DNA from: Tissierella simiarum | GTDB taxonomy: Bacteria > Bacillota > Clostridia > Tissierellales > Tissierellaceae | Assembly (NCBI RefSeq): GCF_018917865.1 | Contig: NZ_JAHLPM010000010.1 | Location: 1 to 64,000, forward strand | Reading direction: 5' to 3' | Length of the DNA: 64,000 nucleotides | Shown here: positions 8,505 to 17,938 of the stretch, one piece after another | How positions within the stretch are numbered: position 1 is the first letter of the stretch | Layout: each line of letters opens with the position of its first letter | The notes under the pieces: generated by a model | Database searches by the model: none | Told to the model about the DNA's origin: nothing | Seen by the model: the letters and a program-made list of their open reading frames with translations, nothing else | Position numbers and translations under genes: made by a program

Positions 8505-9701
8505 TTATAATTTTTCTGCAAAATTTTTACCGAATTCCCTACATCTTTCTAATGCTTCATCATCTGGATTCCAAAGTTCTTTTATTCCTTCTTGTATTAT
8601 ATCAATCTTTGAATTTTTTAGTTTTTCTTCCAATATAGCTATAGATTCACCGGACCATCCGTAAGATCCAAAAGCTGCTGCTTTCTTATTTTTAAACCCT
8701 AAACCTTTTATCATATCAAGCATCCCACCAGTTGCATGCATTATACTTTTATTTACTGTTGAGGAGCCAAACAACATAGCTTTTGATTTAAATAACTCGG
8801 CGATTACATCATTTTTATCAGAATGTGCTGCATTAAATAGTTTTACAGTTACATACTTATCAACAGATTTAATACCATCTGCAATAGCTTCAGCCATTCT
8901 CCTTGTGCCGTTCCACATAGTATCATATACTATTGTTATTTGATTTTCCTGATATGCATTTGCCCATTCCATATATTTTTCAATTATTTGCACTGGATTA
9001 TCTCTCCATATAATTCCATGACTAGTAGCTATCATATCTACTGGTAAATTAAAGCTTAAAACTTCTTCTATTTTCTTGGTAACTAAAGGGCTAAATGGTG
9101 TTAATATATTGGCATAATATTTAATAGCTTCTTGATATAGTTCTGCTTGGTCTACTAAGTCGTTATACATTAAATCCGATGCATAATGTTGTCCAAAGGC
9201 ATCATTACTAAATAATATACTTTCTCCTGTCAGATAAGTAAACATACTATCTGGCCAATGAAGCATTCTAGCTTCCACAAATATTAGTTTATTTTCTCCA
9301 ATTTCCAATGTATCTCCAGTTTTAACTTCTACAAAGTTCCAATCTTCATGATAATGCCCTTTTAATATTTTAGCACCATTGGCTGTACAATAAATTGGTG
9401 TGTTGGGTATTTCTTTCATTAGAAGGGGTAAGGCTCCACTATGATCAATCTCAGCGTGATTTGCTATTATGTAATCTATTTCATTAAGATCTATTTCTTT
9501 TTTTAAGTTTTCTACAAACTCTTTAGCAAAGGGCTGCCAAACAGTATCAATAAGTACAGTTTTCTCATCTTTTATTAAATAGGAATTATAGGATGACCCT
9601 CTATGAGTTGAATATTCATCTCCATGAAATCGCCTTAATTCCCAATCAATTTTACCAACCCAAGTAACTTTATCAGTCATTTTAAAACTCATAATATTCA
9701 C
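8505..9701 (-). CDS. fprA: A-type flavodiiron protein (FprA-like oxygen/NO reductase)
   Basis: 398 aa. A metallo-beta-lactamase domain covers about residues 1-250 and carries the diiron ligands in NHAEIDHSGALP, the aspartate in FSNDAFGQHY and His in TSHGIIW. A flavodoxin domain follows from about residue 256 (ITIVYDTMWNGTRRMAEA for FMN binding; FGSYGWSGES). It reduces O2 to water or NO to N2O with electrons from rubredoxin or F420/flavin donors, protecting anaerobes. It is divergent from the hemerythrin gene across about 130 bases, which fits an oxygen-defence pair. Confidence 0.93.
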   Translation of the reverse strand: MNIMSFKMTDKVTWVGKIDWELRRFHGDEYSTHRGSSYNSYLIKDEKTVLIDTVWQPFAKEFVENLKKEIDLNEIDYIIANHAEIDHSGALPLLMKEIPNTPIYCTANGAKILKGHYHEDWNFVEVKTGDTLEIGENKLIFVEARMLHWPDSMFTYLTGESILFSNDAFGQHYASDLMYNDLVDQAELYQEAIKYYANILTPFSPLVTKKIEEVLSFNLPVDMIATSHGIIWRDNPVQIIEKYMEWANAYQENQITIVYDTMWNGTRRMAEAIADGIKSVDKYVTVKLFNAAHSDKNDVIAELFKSKAMLFGSSTVNKSIMHATGGMLDMIKGLGFKNKKAAAFGSYGWSGESIAILEEKLKNSKIDIIQEGIKELWNPDDEALERCREFGKNFAEKL

Positions 9702-9832
9702 TCCCTTTAATTTATATGTTTATCATAACATATGTACCCAATCTTTATAAAATAAATTATTTTTTAAAGATTATTACTTTAAATACAATTAGGGTAATAA
9801 TAAACAGTAAATATTATATTGAGGTGATAGAT

Positions 9833-10387
9833 TTGAATTCAATAGAAATAATGGTTAAGGAACATGAGAATATAAGAAGGATGCTTAAAGTCATTAGAAA
9901 ATACTGCTATAAAATAATGACTTGCCAAGAAGTTGATTATGATGATCTTTATAAGGTTATTGATTTTATAAGAAATTATGCGGATAAGCACCATCATGGT
10001 AAAGAAGAAGACATTTTATTTAAAGTAATGAGTGAGAAGATTGAAAGGCTTTCTAAAAATGGTGCTATTACTGGCATGTATATAGAGCACGATTTAGGCC
10101 GTCTTTATATTTCTAATTTAGAATTAGCTTTAGAAGATTTTAAAAAAGGTAATGATGAAAAGCGATTAGACATTATTGCCAATTTTATTTCTTATACAGA
10201 TTTACTAGAAAGACATATTGAAAAAGAAAACACAGCTATTTACAAATTTGCAGAAAATATTCTCCCTGAAGAAAGTAAAGCTTTTATAGAAAAGGAATGT
10301 AGTACAATTGAAAACTCAGCTATGGAAAATGGCCTTCAAGAAAAATATATAAGTCTACTACAACTACTCGAGGAAAAGTATATATAA
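9833..10387 (+). CDS. hemerythrin-domain protein
   Basis: 184 aa with the TTG start at 9833 chosen because GAGGTGAT lies just upstream; the longer open frame to 9716 has no ribosome site. The protein is a four-helix hemerythrin bundle with iron ligands expected in MVKEHENIRRML, in KHHHGKEEDILF (His-x3-Glu), in YIEHDLGRLY and in RHIEKENTAIY. Bacterial hemerythrins bind O2 reversibly at a di-iron site, or act as oxygen and iron sensors. It stands next to FprA and the Crp/Fnr metal operon. Confidence 0.85.
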   Translation: MNSIEIMVKEHENIRRMLKVIRKYCYKIMTCQEVDYDDLYKVIDFIRNYADKHHHGKEEDILFKVMSEKIERLSKNGAITGMYIEHDLGRLYISNLELALEDFKKGNDEKRLDIIANFISYTDLLERHIEKENTAIYKFAENILPEESKAFIEKECSTIENSAMENGLQEKYISLLQLLEEKYI

Positions 10388-10405
10388 GCCCTAAATATAG
10401 GGCTT
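10386..10405. terminator. bidirectional terminator between the hemerythrin and Crp/Fnr genes
   Basis: Hairpin AAGCCCTA-AATA-TAGGGCTT with T-rich flanks, shared by the two converging genes. Confidence 0.75.
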
Positions 10406-11085
10406 TATTCTATTTTTTCTAAAGCTGCTATATCTAATAAGATAATCCTTCTATGTCCAATAAGCTTTATCAAGCCCATATCCTGAAAATAAGATAGTTT
10501 TCTACTTAAAGTCTCTTGACTCATTCCCATATAAGAAGCTAAATCCCTTTTACTCATTTTCAGAACCAATTCTTCTCTTCCATTAGCCATACTTAATAAG
10601 GTTTTAGCCAGTCTCTTTTCTACTCCATGTAAACTTAAATTTTCTATTAAATTTTCAGCTTTTTCCAATCTTTTGCTTAGTTCTTCTAAGACTTTAAATG
10701 CTATAGCAGGATACTTTTTCATCAGTTCTTTTAATTTTTCTCCATCTATTATACATACTGTAGTCTTATCTAATGCTTCTCCATTATCGGTTAAGGAACT
10801 TGAACTAAAAAGAGACAGCTCTCCCATAAACTCTCCAGGCCCTAAAATTCTTATTACCTGTTCTTTCCCAGTTTCTGATAATCTTGTTATTTTAACCTTT
10901 CCCTTATGAATTACATAAAGTTTTTCTCCTCTATCACCAGCCGTATAAATCATCTGTCCCTTTTCAAAGGTTCTATCAGTAGTTATTTTTGCTACTTCCA
11001 CCTTTTCTTCATAGGTTAAACTACTAAATATAGGAACTATTTCTATACAAGTTTTTTCTTCCTCTTTATAGCAACCACAATTCAT
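10405..11085 (-). CDS. Crp/Fnr-family transcription regulator
   Basis: 226 aa from ATG 11085 (AGAGG upstream). A cyclic-nucleotide-binding-like beta barrel covers about residues 20-130 (YVIHKGKVKITRLSETGKEQ, ILGPGEFMGELSLF), then a dimer helix and a winged helix with DLASYMGMSQETLSRKLSYF as the recognition region. The N-terminus is MNCGCYKEEEKTC, with three cysteines within 13 residues, reminiscent of Fnr-type iron-sulfur ligands, although the usual fourth central cysteine is not obvious. It starts one base after the stop of the P-type ATPase gene and closes that operon, so it probably controls it. A TTGAC-N4-ATCAA box lies upstream of the operon. Confidence 0.85.
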   Translation of the reverse strand: MNCGCYKEEEKTCIEIVPIFSSLTYEEKVEVAKITTDRTFEKGQMIYTAGDRGEKLYVIHKGKVKITRLSETGKEQVIRILGPGEFMGELSLFSSSSLTDNGEALDKTTVCIIDGEKLKELMKKYPAIAFKVLEELSKRLEKAENLIENLSLHGVEKRLAKTLLSMANGREELVLKMSKRDLASYMGMSQETLSRKLSYFQDMGLIKLIGHRRIILLDIAALEKIE

Positions 11086-11086
11086 A

Positions 11087-12967
11087 TTAATCCTCTCCCT
11101 TAAGCAGAAGCATAGTCTTAAATTTATCTTTCTCACTATATCCCAATAATCTTACAGCATTTATTACTACTAATAATACACTTAATTCGTGAACCAGCAT
11201 ACCAAAAGATAAATTCACCGTTTTAAAAAGTACTCCTGTTAATAATACTCCTGCTACTATTATAGCAAAATATATATTTTGTTTCATATTATTTACAGTT
11301 GCACGACTTAAGCCTACTGCATAAGAAAGTTTTTCTATTTCATCAGACATCAATACTACATCAGCAGTTTCCATAGCAACATCTGTTGACGCCCCACCAA
11401 TAGCTATACCTAAATCTGCTGAAGCTAACGCTGGAGCATCATTAACCCCATCTCCTACCATAGCTGCTATTCCATATCTTTCTTGTAGTTCTTTTAAAAC
11501 TCTAACCTTATCTTCAGGAAGTAACTCTGCATAGTATTGATCTATACCTAACTCCTTAGATATAGCCTTAGCTGCTCTTTCATTATCTCCTGTAAGCATA
11601 ACTATTTTTTCTACACCTAAATTTTTTAAATTGGATATTAAGTTCTTAGCATCTTCTCTTACTATGTCTGCAATAGATATGACTCCCATAATTTCTTTTA
11701 AATCTCCAACTATAACTACAGTTTGACCTTTATTTTCTTCTGAATTAATGTAATCTTCCTTATCTTTTATAGATACTCCATTTTGTATAAATAACTTTCT
11801 ATTACCTATCAAATAAACTTTTCCATCTATTAAAACCTTTAAACCTAAACCAGTAATTATCTCTGCTTCTTCCGGCACTTGAGTAATGCTTCCTAAATCT
11901 TTCTCTGCTCTATTTATAATAGATCGACCTAATGGATGTTCTGAATAGGCTTCGCCAATAGCTGTTATTCTCAATAGTTCCTCTTCCTTTAATCCATAAG
12001 TCTTAATATTAGTCACCATAGGTTTGCCAATAGTTAAAGTCCCCGTTTTATCAAAAGCTAGTACTTTAATTTTTCCTAGTTTCTCCATGATTTCTCCACC
12101 TTTAATTAAAACTCCATGTTTAGCACCATTACCTATACCTGCTACTATAGATACAGGGGTAGATATAACCAAAGCTCCAGGACACGCTATTACTAACAGG
12201 GTTAAAGACAATACTAAGTCTTTAGTAAATAAGTATAATGATAAAGATAAAACTATAATAAAGGGGGTATAGTATTTTGAAAACCTTTCAAGAAACTTTT
12301 GGGTTTTAGCCTTCTTGTCTTGAGCTTCCTCTACCATTTGGAGTATTCTTGCAAAGGTGGTATCTTCTCCTACTTTTTCTGCTCTTACTATTAAATAGCC
12401 TGATTCTATAATGGTTCCAGAAAAAACTCCATCTTCTGCATTTTTATTTACTGGTATAGACTCACCTGTGATAGCTGCTTGATTTACATAAGCAGACCCT
12501 TCTATTACAGAACCATCTATGGAAATTTTTTCTCCAGGTTTTATAACTACCATGTCTCCCTTAATTACTTCATTAGGAGAAATCTCTACTTCTACTCCAT
12601 CTCTTAGTACTCTAGCTGTATCTGGTGCCAAATCTAGTAAAGATTTAATAGAAGATCTAGTTTTTTCTAAAGTTTTAGCTTCTAAATAATCACCTAACAT
12701 AAATAAAAATGTTACAGCTGCTGCCTCCCAGTATTCTCCTATGAACATAGCACCTATTACAGCTATAGATACTAAGGCATCTATTCCAACTATTTTATAC
12801 CTTAGAGCAGAGATTGCATTTTTAAATATGGGAATTCCAGCAACAATTGCTGCAGCTATCATTATTATGCTAGTTATTAAATGTTGACCAATAACATTTT
12901 TTAGAATAAATGCTATTGCAACTAGAATTCCAGATATTAAGACTCTCTTACCTTTACTTAATCTCAT
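11087..12967 (-). CDS. P1B-type heavy-metal ATPase with atypical CPG motif
   Basis: 626 aa metal-exporting ATPase without its own N-terminal metal-binding domain. Seen in order: first helices, TGES actuator loop, the transmembrane metal motif at Cys262 as ACPGALVIS instead of the common CPC, DKTGTLT phosphorylation site, EHPLG nucleotide-site HP, TGDN and GDGVNDAPALA hinge, and final helices with HELSVLLVVINA. The last motif resembles the HEGxT motif of P1B-4 (Fe/Co/Zn) ATPases more than the Zn/Cd or Cu types. The substrate is therefore open. The preceding gene encodes a separate HMA protein and the following gene a Crp/Fnr regulator. Confidence 0.9.
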   Translation of the reverse strand: MRLSKGKRVLISGILVAIAFILKNVIGQHLITSIIMIAAAIVAGIPIFKNAISALRYKIVGIDALVSIAVIGAMFIGEYWEAAAVTFLFMLGDYLEAKTLEKTRSSIKSLLDLAPDTARVLRDGVEVEISPNEVIKGDMVVIKPGEKISIDGSVIEGSAYVNQAAITGESIPVNKNAEDGVFSGTIIESGYLIVRAEKVGEDTTFARILQMVEEAQDKKAKTQKFLERFSKYYTPFIIVLSLSLYLFTKDLVLSLTLLVIACPGALVISTPVSIVAGIGNGAKHGVLIKGGEIMEKLGKIKVLAFDKTGTLTIGKPMVTNIKTYGLKEEELLRITAIGEAYSEHPLGRSIINRAEKDLGSITQVPEEAEIITGLGLKVLIDGKVYLIGNRKLFIQNGVSIKDKEDYINSEENKGQTVVIVGDLKEIMGVISIADIVREDAKNLISNLKNLGVEKIVMLTGDNERAAKAISKELGIDQYYAELLPEDKVRVLKELQERYGIAAMVGDGVNDAPALASADLGIAIGGASTDVAMETADVVLMSDEIEKLSYAVGLSRATVNNMKQNIYFAIIVAGVLLTGVLFKTVNLSFGMLVHELSVLLVVINAVRLLGYSEKDKFKTMLLLKGED

Positions 12968-12995
12968 GATACTCCTCCCCCTTGATAATTACTGA

Positions 12996-13211
12996 TTATT
13001 TTTCCCCTAAGACTTTAAATCCTAGTTTCTCTATTGTATTCTTTATTACTTCTGAATCTACAATTGATTCTTCAAATGTTACTTTAGCTCTACTAGAATT
13101 AAATAATACTTCTGATTCTTTTACTCCTTTGGTTTTTTTAAGTGCACCTTCAATTTTTGCCATACAGTTTGGGCAAGTTAGTGTTTCTAATTGATATGTT
13201 TTAGTTATCAT
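12996..13211 (-). CDS. heavy-metal-associated (HMA) domain protein, metallochaperone-like
   Basis: 71 aa with one ferredoxin-like HMA fold. The metal-binding motif LTCPNCMAKI (C-x2-C at about residues 13-16) is intact and the C-terminal KLGFKVL strand is typical. It sits 28 bases upstream of the ATPase that lacks an N-terminal HMA domain, so it probably serves as the detached metal-binding domain or donor. It has an AGGAGG site and is the first gene of the operon. Confidence 0.9.
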   Translation of the reverse strand: MITKTYQLETLTCPNCMAKIEGALKKTKGVKESEVLFNSSRAKVTFEESIVDSEVIKNTIEKLGFKVLGEK

Positions 13212-13250
13212 AACTTTATACCTCCTATTTTTTATTTATTTTGTACATTT

Positions 13251-13292
13251 ATTATAAAAAATATTAAAGGAAATTACTTTGACCTAAATCAA
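13251..13292 (-). promoter_or_regulatory. promoter with FNR-like box ahead of the HMA/ATPase/Fnr operon
   Basis: The palindrome TTGACCTAAATCAA (13279-13292) matches the FNR consensus TTGAT-N4-ATCAA at nine of ten positions. On the minus strand a perfect TATAAT lies at 13256-13251. The centre of the box is about 41 bases upstream of the start point this -10 implies, the classic place for activation by Crp/Fnr proteins. The regulator is encoded as the last gene of the same operon. Confidence 0.7.
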
Positions 13293-13616
13293 AATTTCAA
13301 AAAATATAAAAAAATAGCAGCAATTAATTGCTGCTGAGGGGGTAGTATTTAAAGTAGCCTACCTTAGATGTATATTTATCTATTTTTATTAATAGATACC
13401 CACTTTTATCGCTTTTATGCTTTAAAATATAAAAGTTTATTTTAAATTTATCTTCTATATTATTAACTAAGTTTTTTATTTATTCCTAACATTTCATTTT
13501 TATAATACTGCTTAATATAGAGGTTTTCATTCTTATATATTAATTTTTATATCTCTAAAACTTGATATACATAACCTAATATGGTATTTTATTAATAAGA
13601 AAAGGATGGTGATAAC
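13293..13616. other. intergenic region with a terminator-like palindrome and no clear gene
   Basis: A perfect 20-bp palindrome (AGCAGCAATT and its complement) lies at 13316-13335 and is followed on the minus strand by ATTTTTTTATATTTTTT, the form of an intrinsic terminator. No recognised minus-strand gene ends there. A minus-strand frame of about 48 codons without ATG/GTG/TTG at its beginning (about 13330-13480, ending YYPLSSN) reads open up to the palindrome and may be a decayed gene. A promoter for the plus-strand lipoprotein must lie between about 13480 and 13600. Confidence 0.45.
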
Positions 13617-14414
13617 ATGAGAAAATTTTTCAAATGTAGTCTAATGTCTATAATGATTTTAGCAGTTTTAGTAGTATCCTTTGGCTGTACTAGTGATAAA
13701 ATTACTGCTGATGGTGAAGAAAAGCTAGTCTCTGGATTTGTGACCAGTAAGTCTATGGAAGATGACAAATATTACTTAACTATCCATTTAGCAGAGACTA
13801 GTATTGAGGAATCTTCAAATCTTAAATTAGAAGTTAATAACAAGGAAACCTATGATTCTGCAGTTGAAGATGAGTATTATTTAATTTCCTATATAGATAA
13901 AGGAGCAGATAATTTAGTCGTTAAAAGTATAGAAATGAATAGTTCCTTAGGTGAAATAATTACTAAAGGTGTAGATATGGGAAATGACAATTCAGATGAT
14001 GATGGAATTGCATTTGCTACAGACAAGCTTCCTACAGACAACTTAACCTTACTAGATTCTTATATTGTCGATATAGATCAAGATGGATCTGATGAAACTA
14101 TTGCCTTATATACATCAGCAGAAAAAGACTCTAAAGGAGAAATAATGTGGGATGATGGTCAAAATTGGCTTCTTATAGTACAAGGAAAAGATAAAGATTA
14201 TATATTATTTAATGACTATCTCCAATTAGGTAATATAAAATTCCATGTATATACTTCTGACGATATTCTCCATATTAACACTGTAGAAACCACTACGGCA
14301 GGAATAAAAGTTTCTGACTATAAGTTTGATAACGGAACTAATAGATTCTTAATTGAAGTACCTTTTAGAACATCAGAAAATGTTAATTTACTTCATTCTT
14401 CAACGGGATATTAA
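13617..14414 (+). CDS. lipoprotein of unknown function
   Basis: 265 aa. A lipoprotein signal peptide ends in the lipobox VSFGC (Cys24), so it is anchored on the outer face of the membrane. The mature part is acidic and has no domain that can be named. The stretch DSYIVDIDQDGSDETIALYT looks like a beta-strand repeat with calcium-type Asp spacing, as in FG-GAP-like or VCBS-like repeats, but only once. It is a single gene with an AAGGATGGTGAT site and its own terminator. Confidence 0.75.
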   Translation: MRKFFKCSLMSIMILAVLVVSFGCTSDKITADGEEKLVSGFVTSKSMEDDKYYLTIHLAETSIEESSNLKLEVNNKETYDSAVEDEYYLISYIDKGADNLVVKSIEMNSSLGEIITKGVDMGNDNSDDDGIAFATDKLPTDNLTLLDSYIVDIDQDGSDETIALYTSAEKDSKGEIMWDDGQNWLLIVQGKDKDYILFNDYLQLGNIKFHVYTSDDILHINTVETTTAGIKVSDYKFDNGTNRFLIEVPFRTSENVNLLHSSTGY

Positions 14415-14436
14415 AAGCAGCTTTTCAGCTGCTTTT
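14413..14436. terminator. bidirectional terminator
   Basis: Arms AAAAGCAGCT and AGCTGCTTTT with a TTTC loop. It overlaps the ends of the lipoprotein gene and of the GGDEF/EAL pseudogene. Confidence 0.8.
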
Positions 14437-16682
14437 ATTTTATCATATTTTCTATTTCATCTTTTGATATTGGTTCGCTAAAATAATACCCTTGGGCTTT
14501 GTCACATTTTAAGCTTTCTAATATATTCAATTGCTCTATGTTTTCTACTCCTTCTGTCATAACAGTTAGTCCTAATTGTTGGACTAATAAAATTATAGTA
14601 GTTGATATCATTTATTCTTTTCATTTATTTCTATATCCCAAATAAAGCTTCTATCTATTTTAAGCTCATTTACATTCATTTCATTTAAATAGCTTAAAAT
14701 AGAATATCCTGTGCCAAAATCATCTATAGCTACTGATATACCTAATTCTTTGAGCCTATTTAATATATCTAAAGTATATTCTATATCGGAAATAGCAGTA
14801 GTCTCCGTTATCTCTAGATTTAAATACTTAGGATCTAACTCTGTTTTTGAGATAATCTTTATTAATTCATACACAAATTCCGGATGTTGAAACTGTTTAG
14901 CTGATATATTTACAAACATCTTTATGAGATTGTATCCCTTATCCATCTACTCTTTTCCTTGTCTACAAGCCTCTTTTAGCACCCATTCTCCTATCTGAAC
15001 TATAAAACCAGTTTCTTCAGCTAAGGGGATAAATTTATCTGGATCTAATAGTCCCTTTTCTGGATTGTTCCATCGGATTAAGGCCTCTAAACCTACAATC
15101 TTTTTTGAAACAATGTCAACTTGAGGCTGATAATATAAAGTTAGCTCTTCATTTTCTATAGCTTGTCTAAGCTGATTCAACAATATTAGCCTTTCAAGAC
15201 CTTTGCTTTCAATTTCTTTATTATATACATAATAACTATTTCCTCCATATTCTTTAGCTTTATATAAAGCTAAATCTGAATTTTTAATTATAGATTGACT
15301 GTCTTGTCCCCCTTCTGGATATACAACTATTCCTATACTAGTTGTTAAATAAAGTTCATAGCTTTTTATATAGTAAGGTCTCTTAAAATCTTCTATAATA
15401 GTTTTTGCCATTTCTATAGCTTGATTACTGTGGGTTATATCCTTCATCAATATAAAATATTCGTCCCCTCCCACTCTAGCTAACACATCTCCATTATTTA
15501 AAAGTCTACTCAATCTCATACCTAATAATTTTAATACATAATCTCCTATGTCGTGTCCTAAAGTGTCATTTATATGTTTAAATGTATCTAGATCTAAATA
15601 TAAAACAGCAAATGTAGTATTTACTTTATTAATATTTGCATATATTCCTTCGAGTTCTTCAACAAAGTAAAGTCTATTGGGCAAGGAAGTAATAGAATCA
15701 AAATATGCCAAATTATATATTTCTTCTTGATGTCGTATTAAATCTTTATTAGCTACTCCTAATTCTCCTGTTCTTTTGTTTACTTCTTCTTTAAGTTTTG
15801 TGTTATAAGCGTATAAAGCTAAGAAAATAATGAGTAAAAATATGATTATAGCTACGATCTCCTTAGTATACATACTAATAAAGATTTTACTATATAATAC
15901 TTCTTCACCAAACCATTTCTTATATATTTTATCATAAGAACCATTCTTCTTTATTTTCTCTATGCCTTTTCCCAATATTTCATATACTACTTTATTCTCA
16001 GATAAAGTAACAGGCCCATACTCAGTTTTATCAATAGGGGCCCCTGCTATTTTTATATGATCCAACTTTTTTATTTTTTGAAGATAATAAATTCCTACTA
16101 ATTTATTTCCTAAAGTCGCCTCCACTTCGTTATTCAATAAAGCTTCTAAAGCTTCACCTTGGCTAGCTTTAGATACAATAGTTGCAAAAGGAATGTTGCT
16201 AATTAAACTTTGATTATAACTCTGGGATTGATATGCCATTTTAAGACCTCGTAAATCAGCTACATCTGAAATATGAGTTGTATTCTTGTTAACAAAAATG
16301 ACTTGTTCGTTTAGAATTGTAGGTTGAATAAAAGTATATTTTTTACTCTTTCAGCATTTCTTGACATACCTAGTAGAGCATCCACTTCTTTATTTTCTAA
16401 TGCGATTATAGCATCTTGCCACTTCATGGGAACAAAGTCTACATCAATACCCATTTCAATAGCTATGGCATTCATTATATCTATATTAAATCCTTTATAT
16501 TTCCCTTCACTATCTATAAATTCATAGGGCGGATAATCCATATCCCCTGAAACTCGTATTACCTTAATTTCTTTCTTATGATTGATGCTTGTAGATATAT
16601 TTTCCCCCTTTGCATGGGAAAAAGAAAAAACACCTATTAGTACTAAAAACAGCACTATAAATTTTTTATTTTTCTTACCCAT
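14435..16682 (-). pseudogene. broken sensor of c-di-GMP: periplasmic binding domain + GGDEF + EAL
   Basis: The parts are a signal peptide and solute-binding domain type 3 (PPYEFIDSEGKYKGFNIDI), one membrane helix (AIIIFLLIIFLALYAY), a GGDEF domain with VGGDEY and an EAL domain with GLEALIRW. Such proteins make or degrade cyclic di-GMP in response to an amino-acid-like ligand. Three lesions are seen: loss of one A in an A-run near 16347 (the frame resumes as TFIQPTILNEQ), a TGG-to-TAG stop at 14949-14947 (RQGKE-stop-MDKGYN), and loss of one A near 14612 before the last segment, which runs ISTTIILLVQQLGLTVMTEG to the final stop at 14435. With a substitution and two indels it is unlikely to be only a sequencing artefact. 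Confidence 0.85.
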
Positions 16683-16756
16683 ACAAATCATCCTTTTAAA
16701 AAGATAAGTTTAATATTCTCTATTATTCGACATAAATTTTAAAATCCCTCTATGAT

Positions 16757-17776
16757 TTATTTTGTATTTCTTATTACTTCAATAAATTCATCTATGTCTT
16801 CTTTAGTTGTATCAAAAGATGTAACCAATCTTACTAGGTTAGTTTTATCATCTAACACATAAAAATCAAATTTCTCTTGTAATCTTTTTATTAAGTCCTT
16901 TTCCATATGAGCAAATATCATATTTGTTTCTACATTGTTTTTTAGAGTTATTCTTGGAAATTTAGATAATTCTTCGGAAAAATATTTACCCATGTTATTG
17001 GCATTGGTAGCATTTTCTTTCCATAAATCATTTTCTAAATAAGCTATAAACTGAGCAGAAATAAACCTCATTTTGGAAAGAAGTTGCATTCCCTGTTTTC
17101 TAAAAAACTTAAAGTTACTGCTCAATTGCTTATTAAAAGAAATTATAGCTTCTCCCATCATCATACCATTCTTAGTTCCACCAAAAGATAAAAGATCTAC
17201 CCCTGTATCTGATATCATTTCTTTAAAAGTAGTATTCAATGCTACTACAGCATTAGCTATTCTTGCCCCATCCATATGTAAGAACATATTGTTTTCATGA
17301 GCAAATTCAGCAAGATCTTTTATTTCTTCTATTGAATATAAAGTTCCTACTTCAGTAGTTTGAGATATTGAAATTATCTTTGGTTGACTTTGATGTTCAT
17401 CTCCCAAGGAATGAAGAAATTCTTTTACATCTTCTTTATATATCTTTCCATTTCTATTTGGAACATATAATATTTTTGATCCACTAAATTTTTCTAAGGC
17501 ACCACATTCATCTACATTGATGTGAGCAGTATCACAACATACTACTGCCTCAAATGGTCTTAAAAGACCACTAAGTCCGATTACATTTGCTGCTGTACCT
17601 GTTGTCACAAAATATACATCTATATCTTTGCAGAAAAGTTGGCTAATTCTCTCTACTGCCTCCTTAGTAGTAGTATCATTTCCATAAGCATAATCATGTC
17701 CAACGTTTGCTTTCACTATAGCTTCTAATATACTGGAATGAACTCCAGAATTGTTGTCACTCATAAACATCTTCAT
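16757..17776 (-). CDS. ltaE: low-specificity L-threonine aldolase
   Basis: 339 aa PLP enzyme of the beta-eliminating lyase/threonine aldolase group. It splits L-threonine or L-allo-threonine to glycine and acetaldehyde. The start MKMFMSDNNSGVHSSI, the FVTTGTAANVIGL phosphate-binding region, FLHMDGARIANA (PLP Asp) and SFGGTKNGMMMGEA (PLP Lys) all match. Full length. It supplies glycine, which fits an amino-acid-fermenting anaerobe. It is a single gene divergent from plsY. Confidence 0.92.
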   Translation of the reverse strand: MKMFMSDNNSGVHSSILEAIVKANVGHDYAYGNDTTTKEAVERISQLFCKDIDVYFVTTGTAANVIGLSGLLRPFEAVVCCDTAHINVDECGALEKFSGSKILYVPNRNGKIYKEDVKEFLHSLGDEHQSQPKIISISQTTEVGTLYSIEEIKDLAEFAHENNMFLHMDGARIANAVVALNTTFKEMISDTGVDLLSFGGTKNGMMMGEAIISFNKQLSSNFKFFRKQGMQLLSKMRFISAQFIAYLENDLWKENATNANNMGKYFSEELSKFPRITLKNNVETNMIFAHMEKDLIKRLQEKFDFYVLDDKTNLVRLVTSFDTTKEDIDEFIEVIRNTK

Positions 17777-17938
17777 TTTCTTACCTCCATTAGTTATTTT
17801 TGTCTAAATCTTTAGAAACAATTATACAATAGTTTCTGCAAATATAAAATAGATATGTTCATGGTTAAATCTTCATATATACTATGATTAAGATTTTATG
17901 GTATAATTATTTAAAATTTGTTAGGAGGTATATAATTC

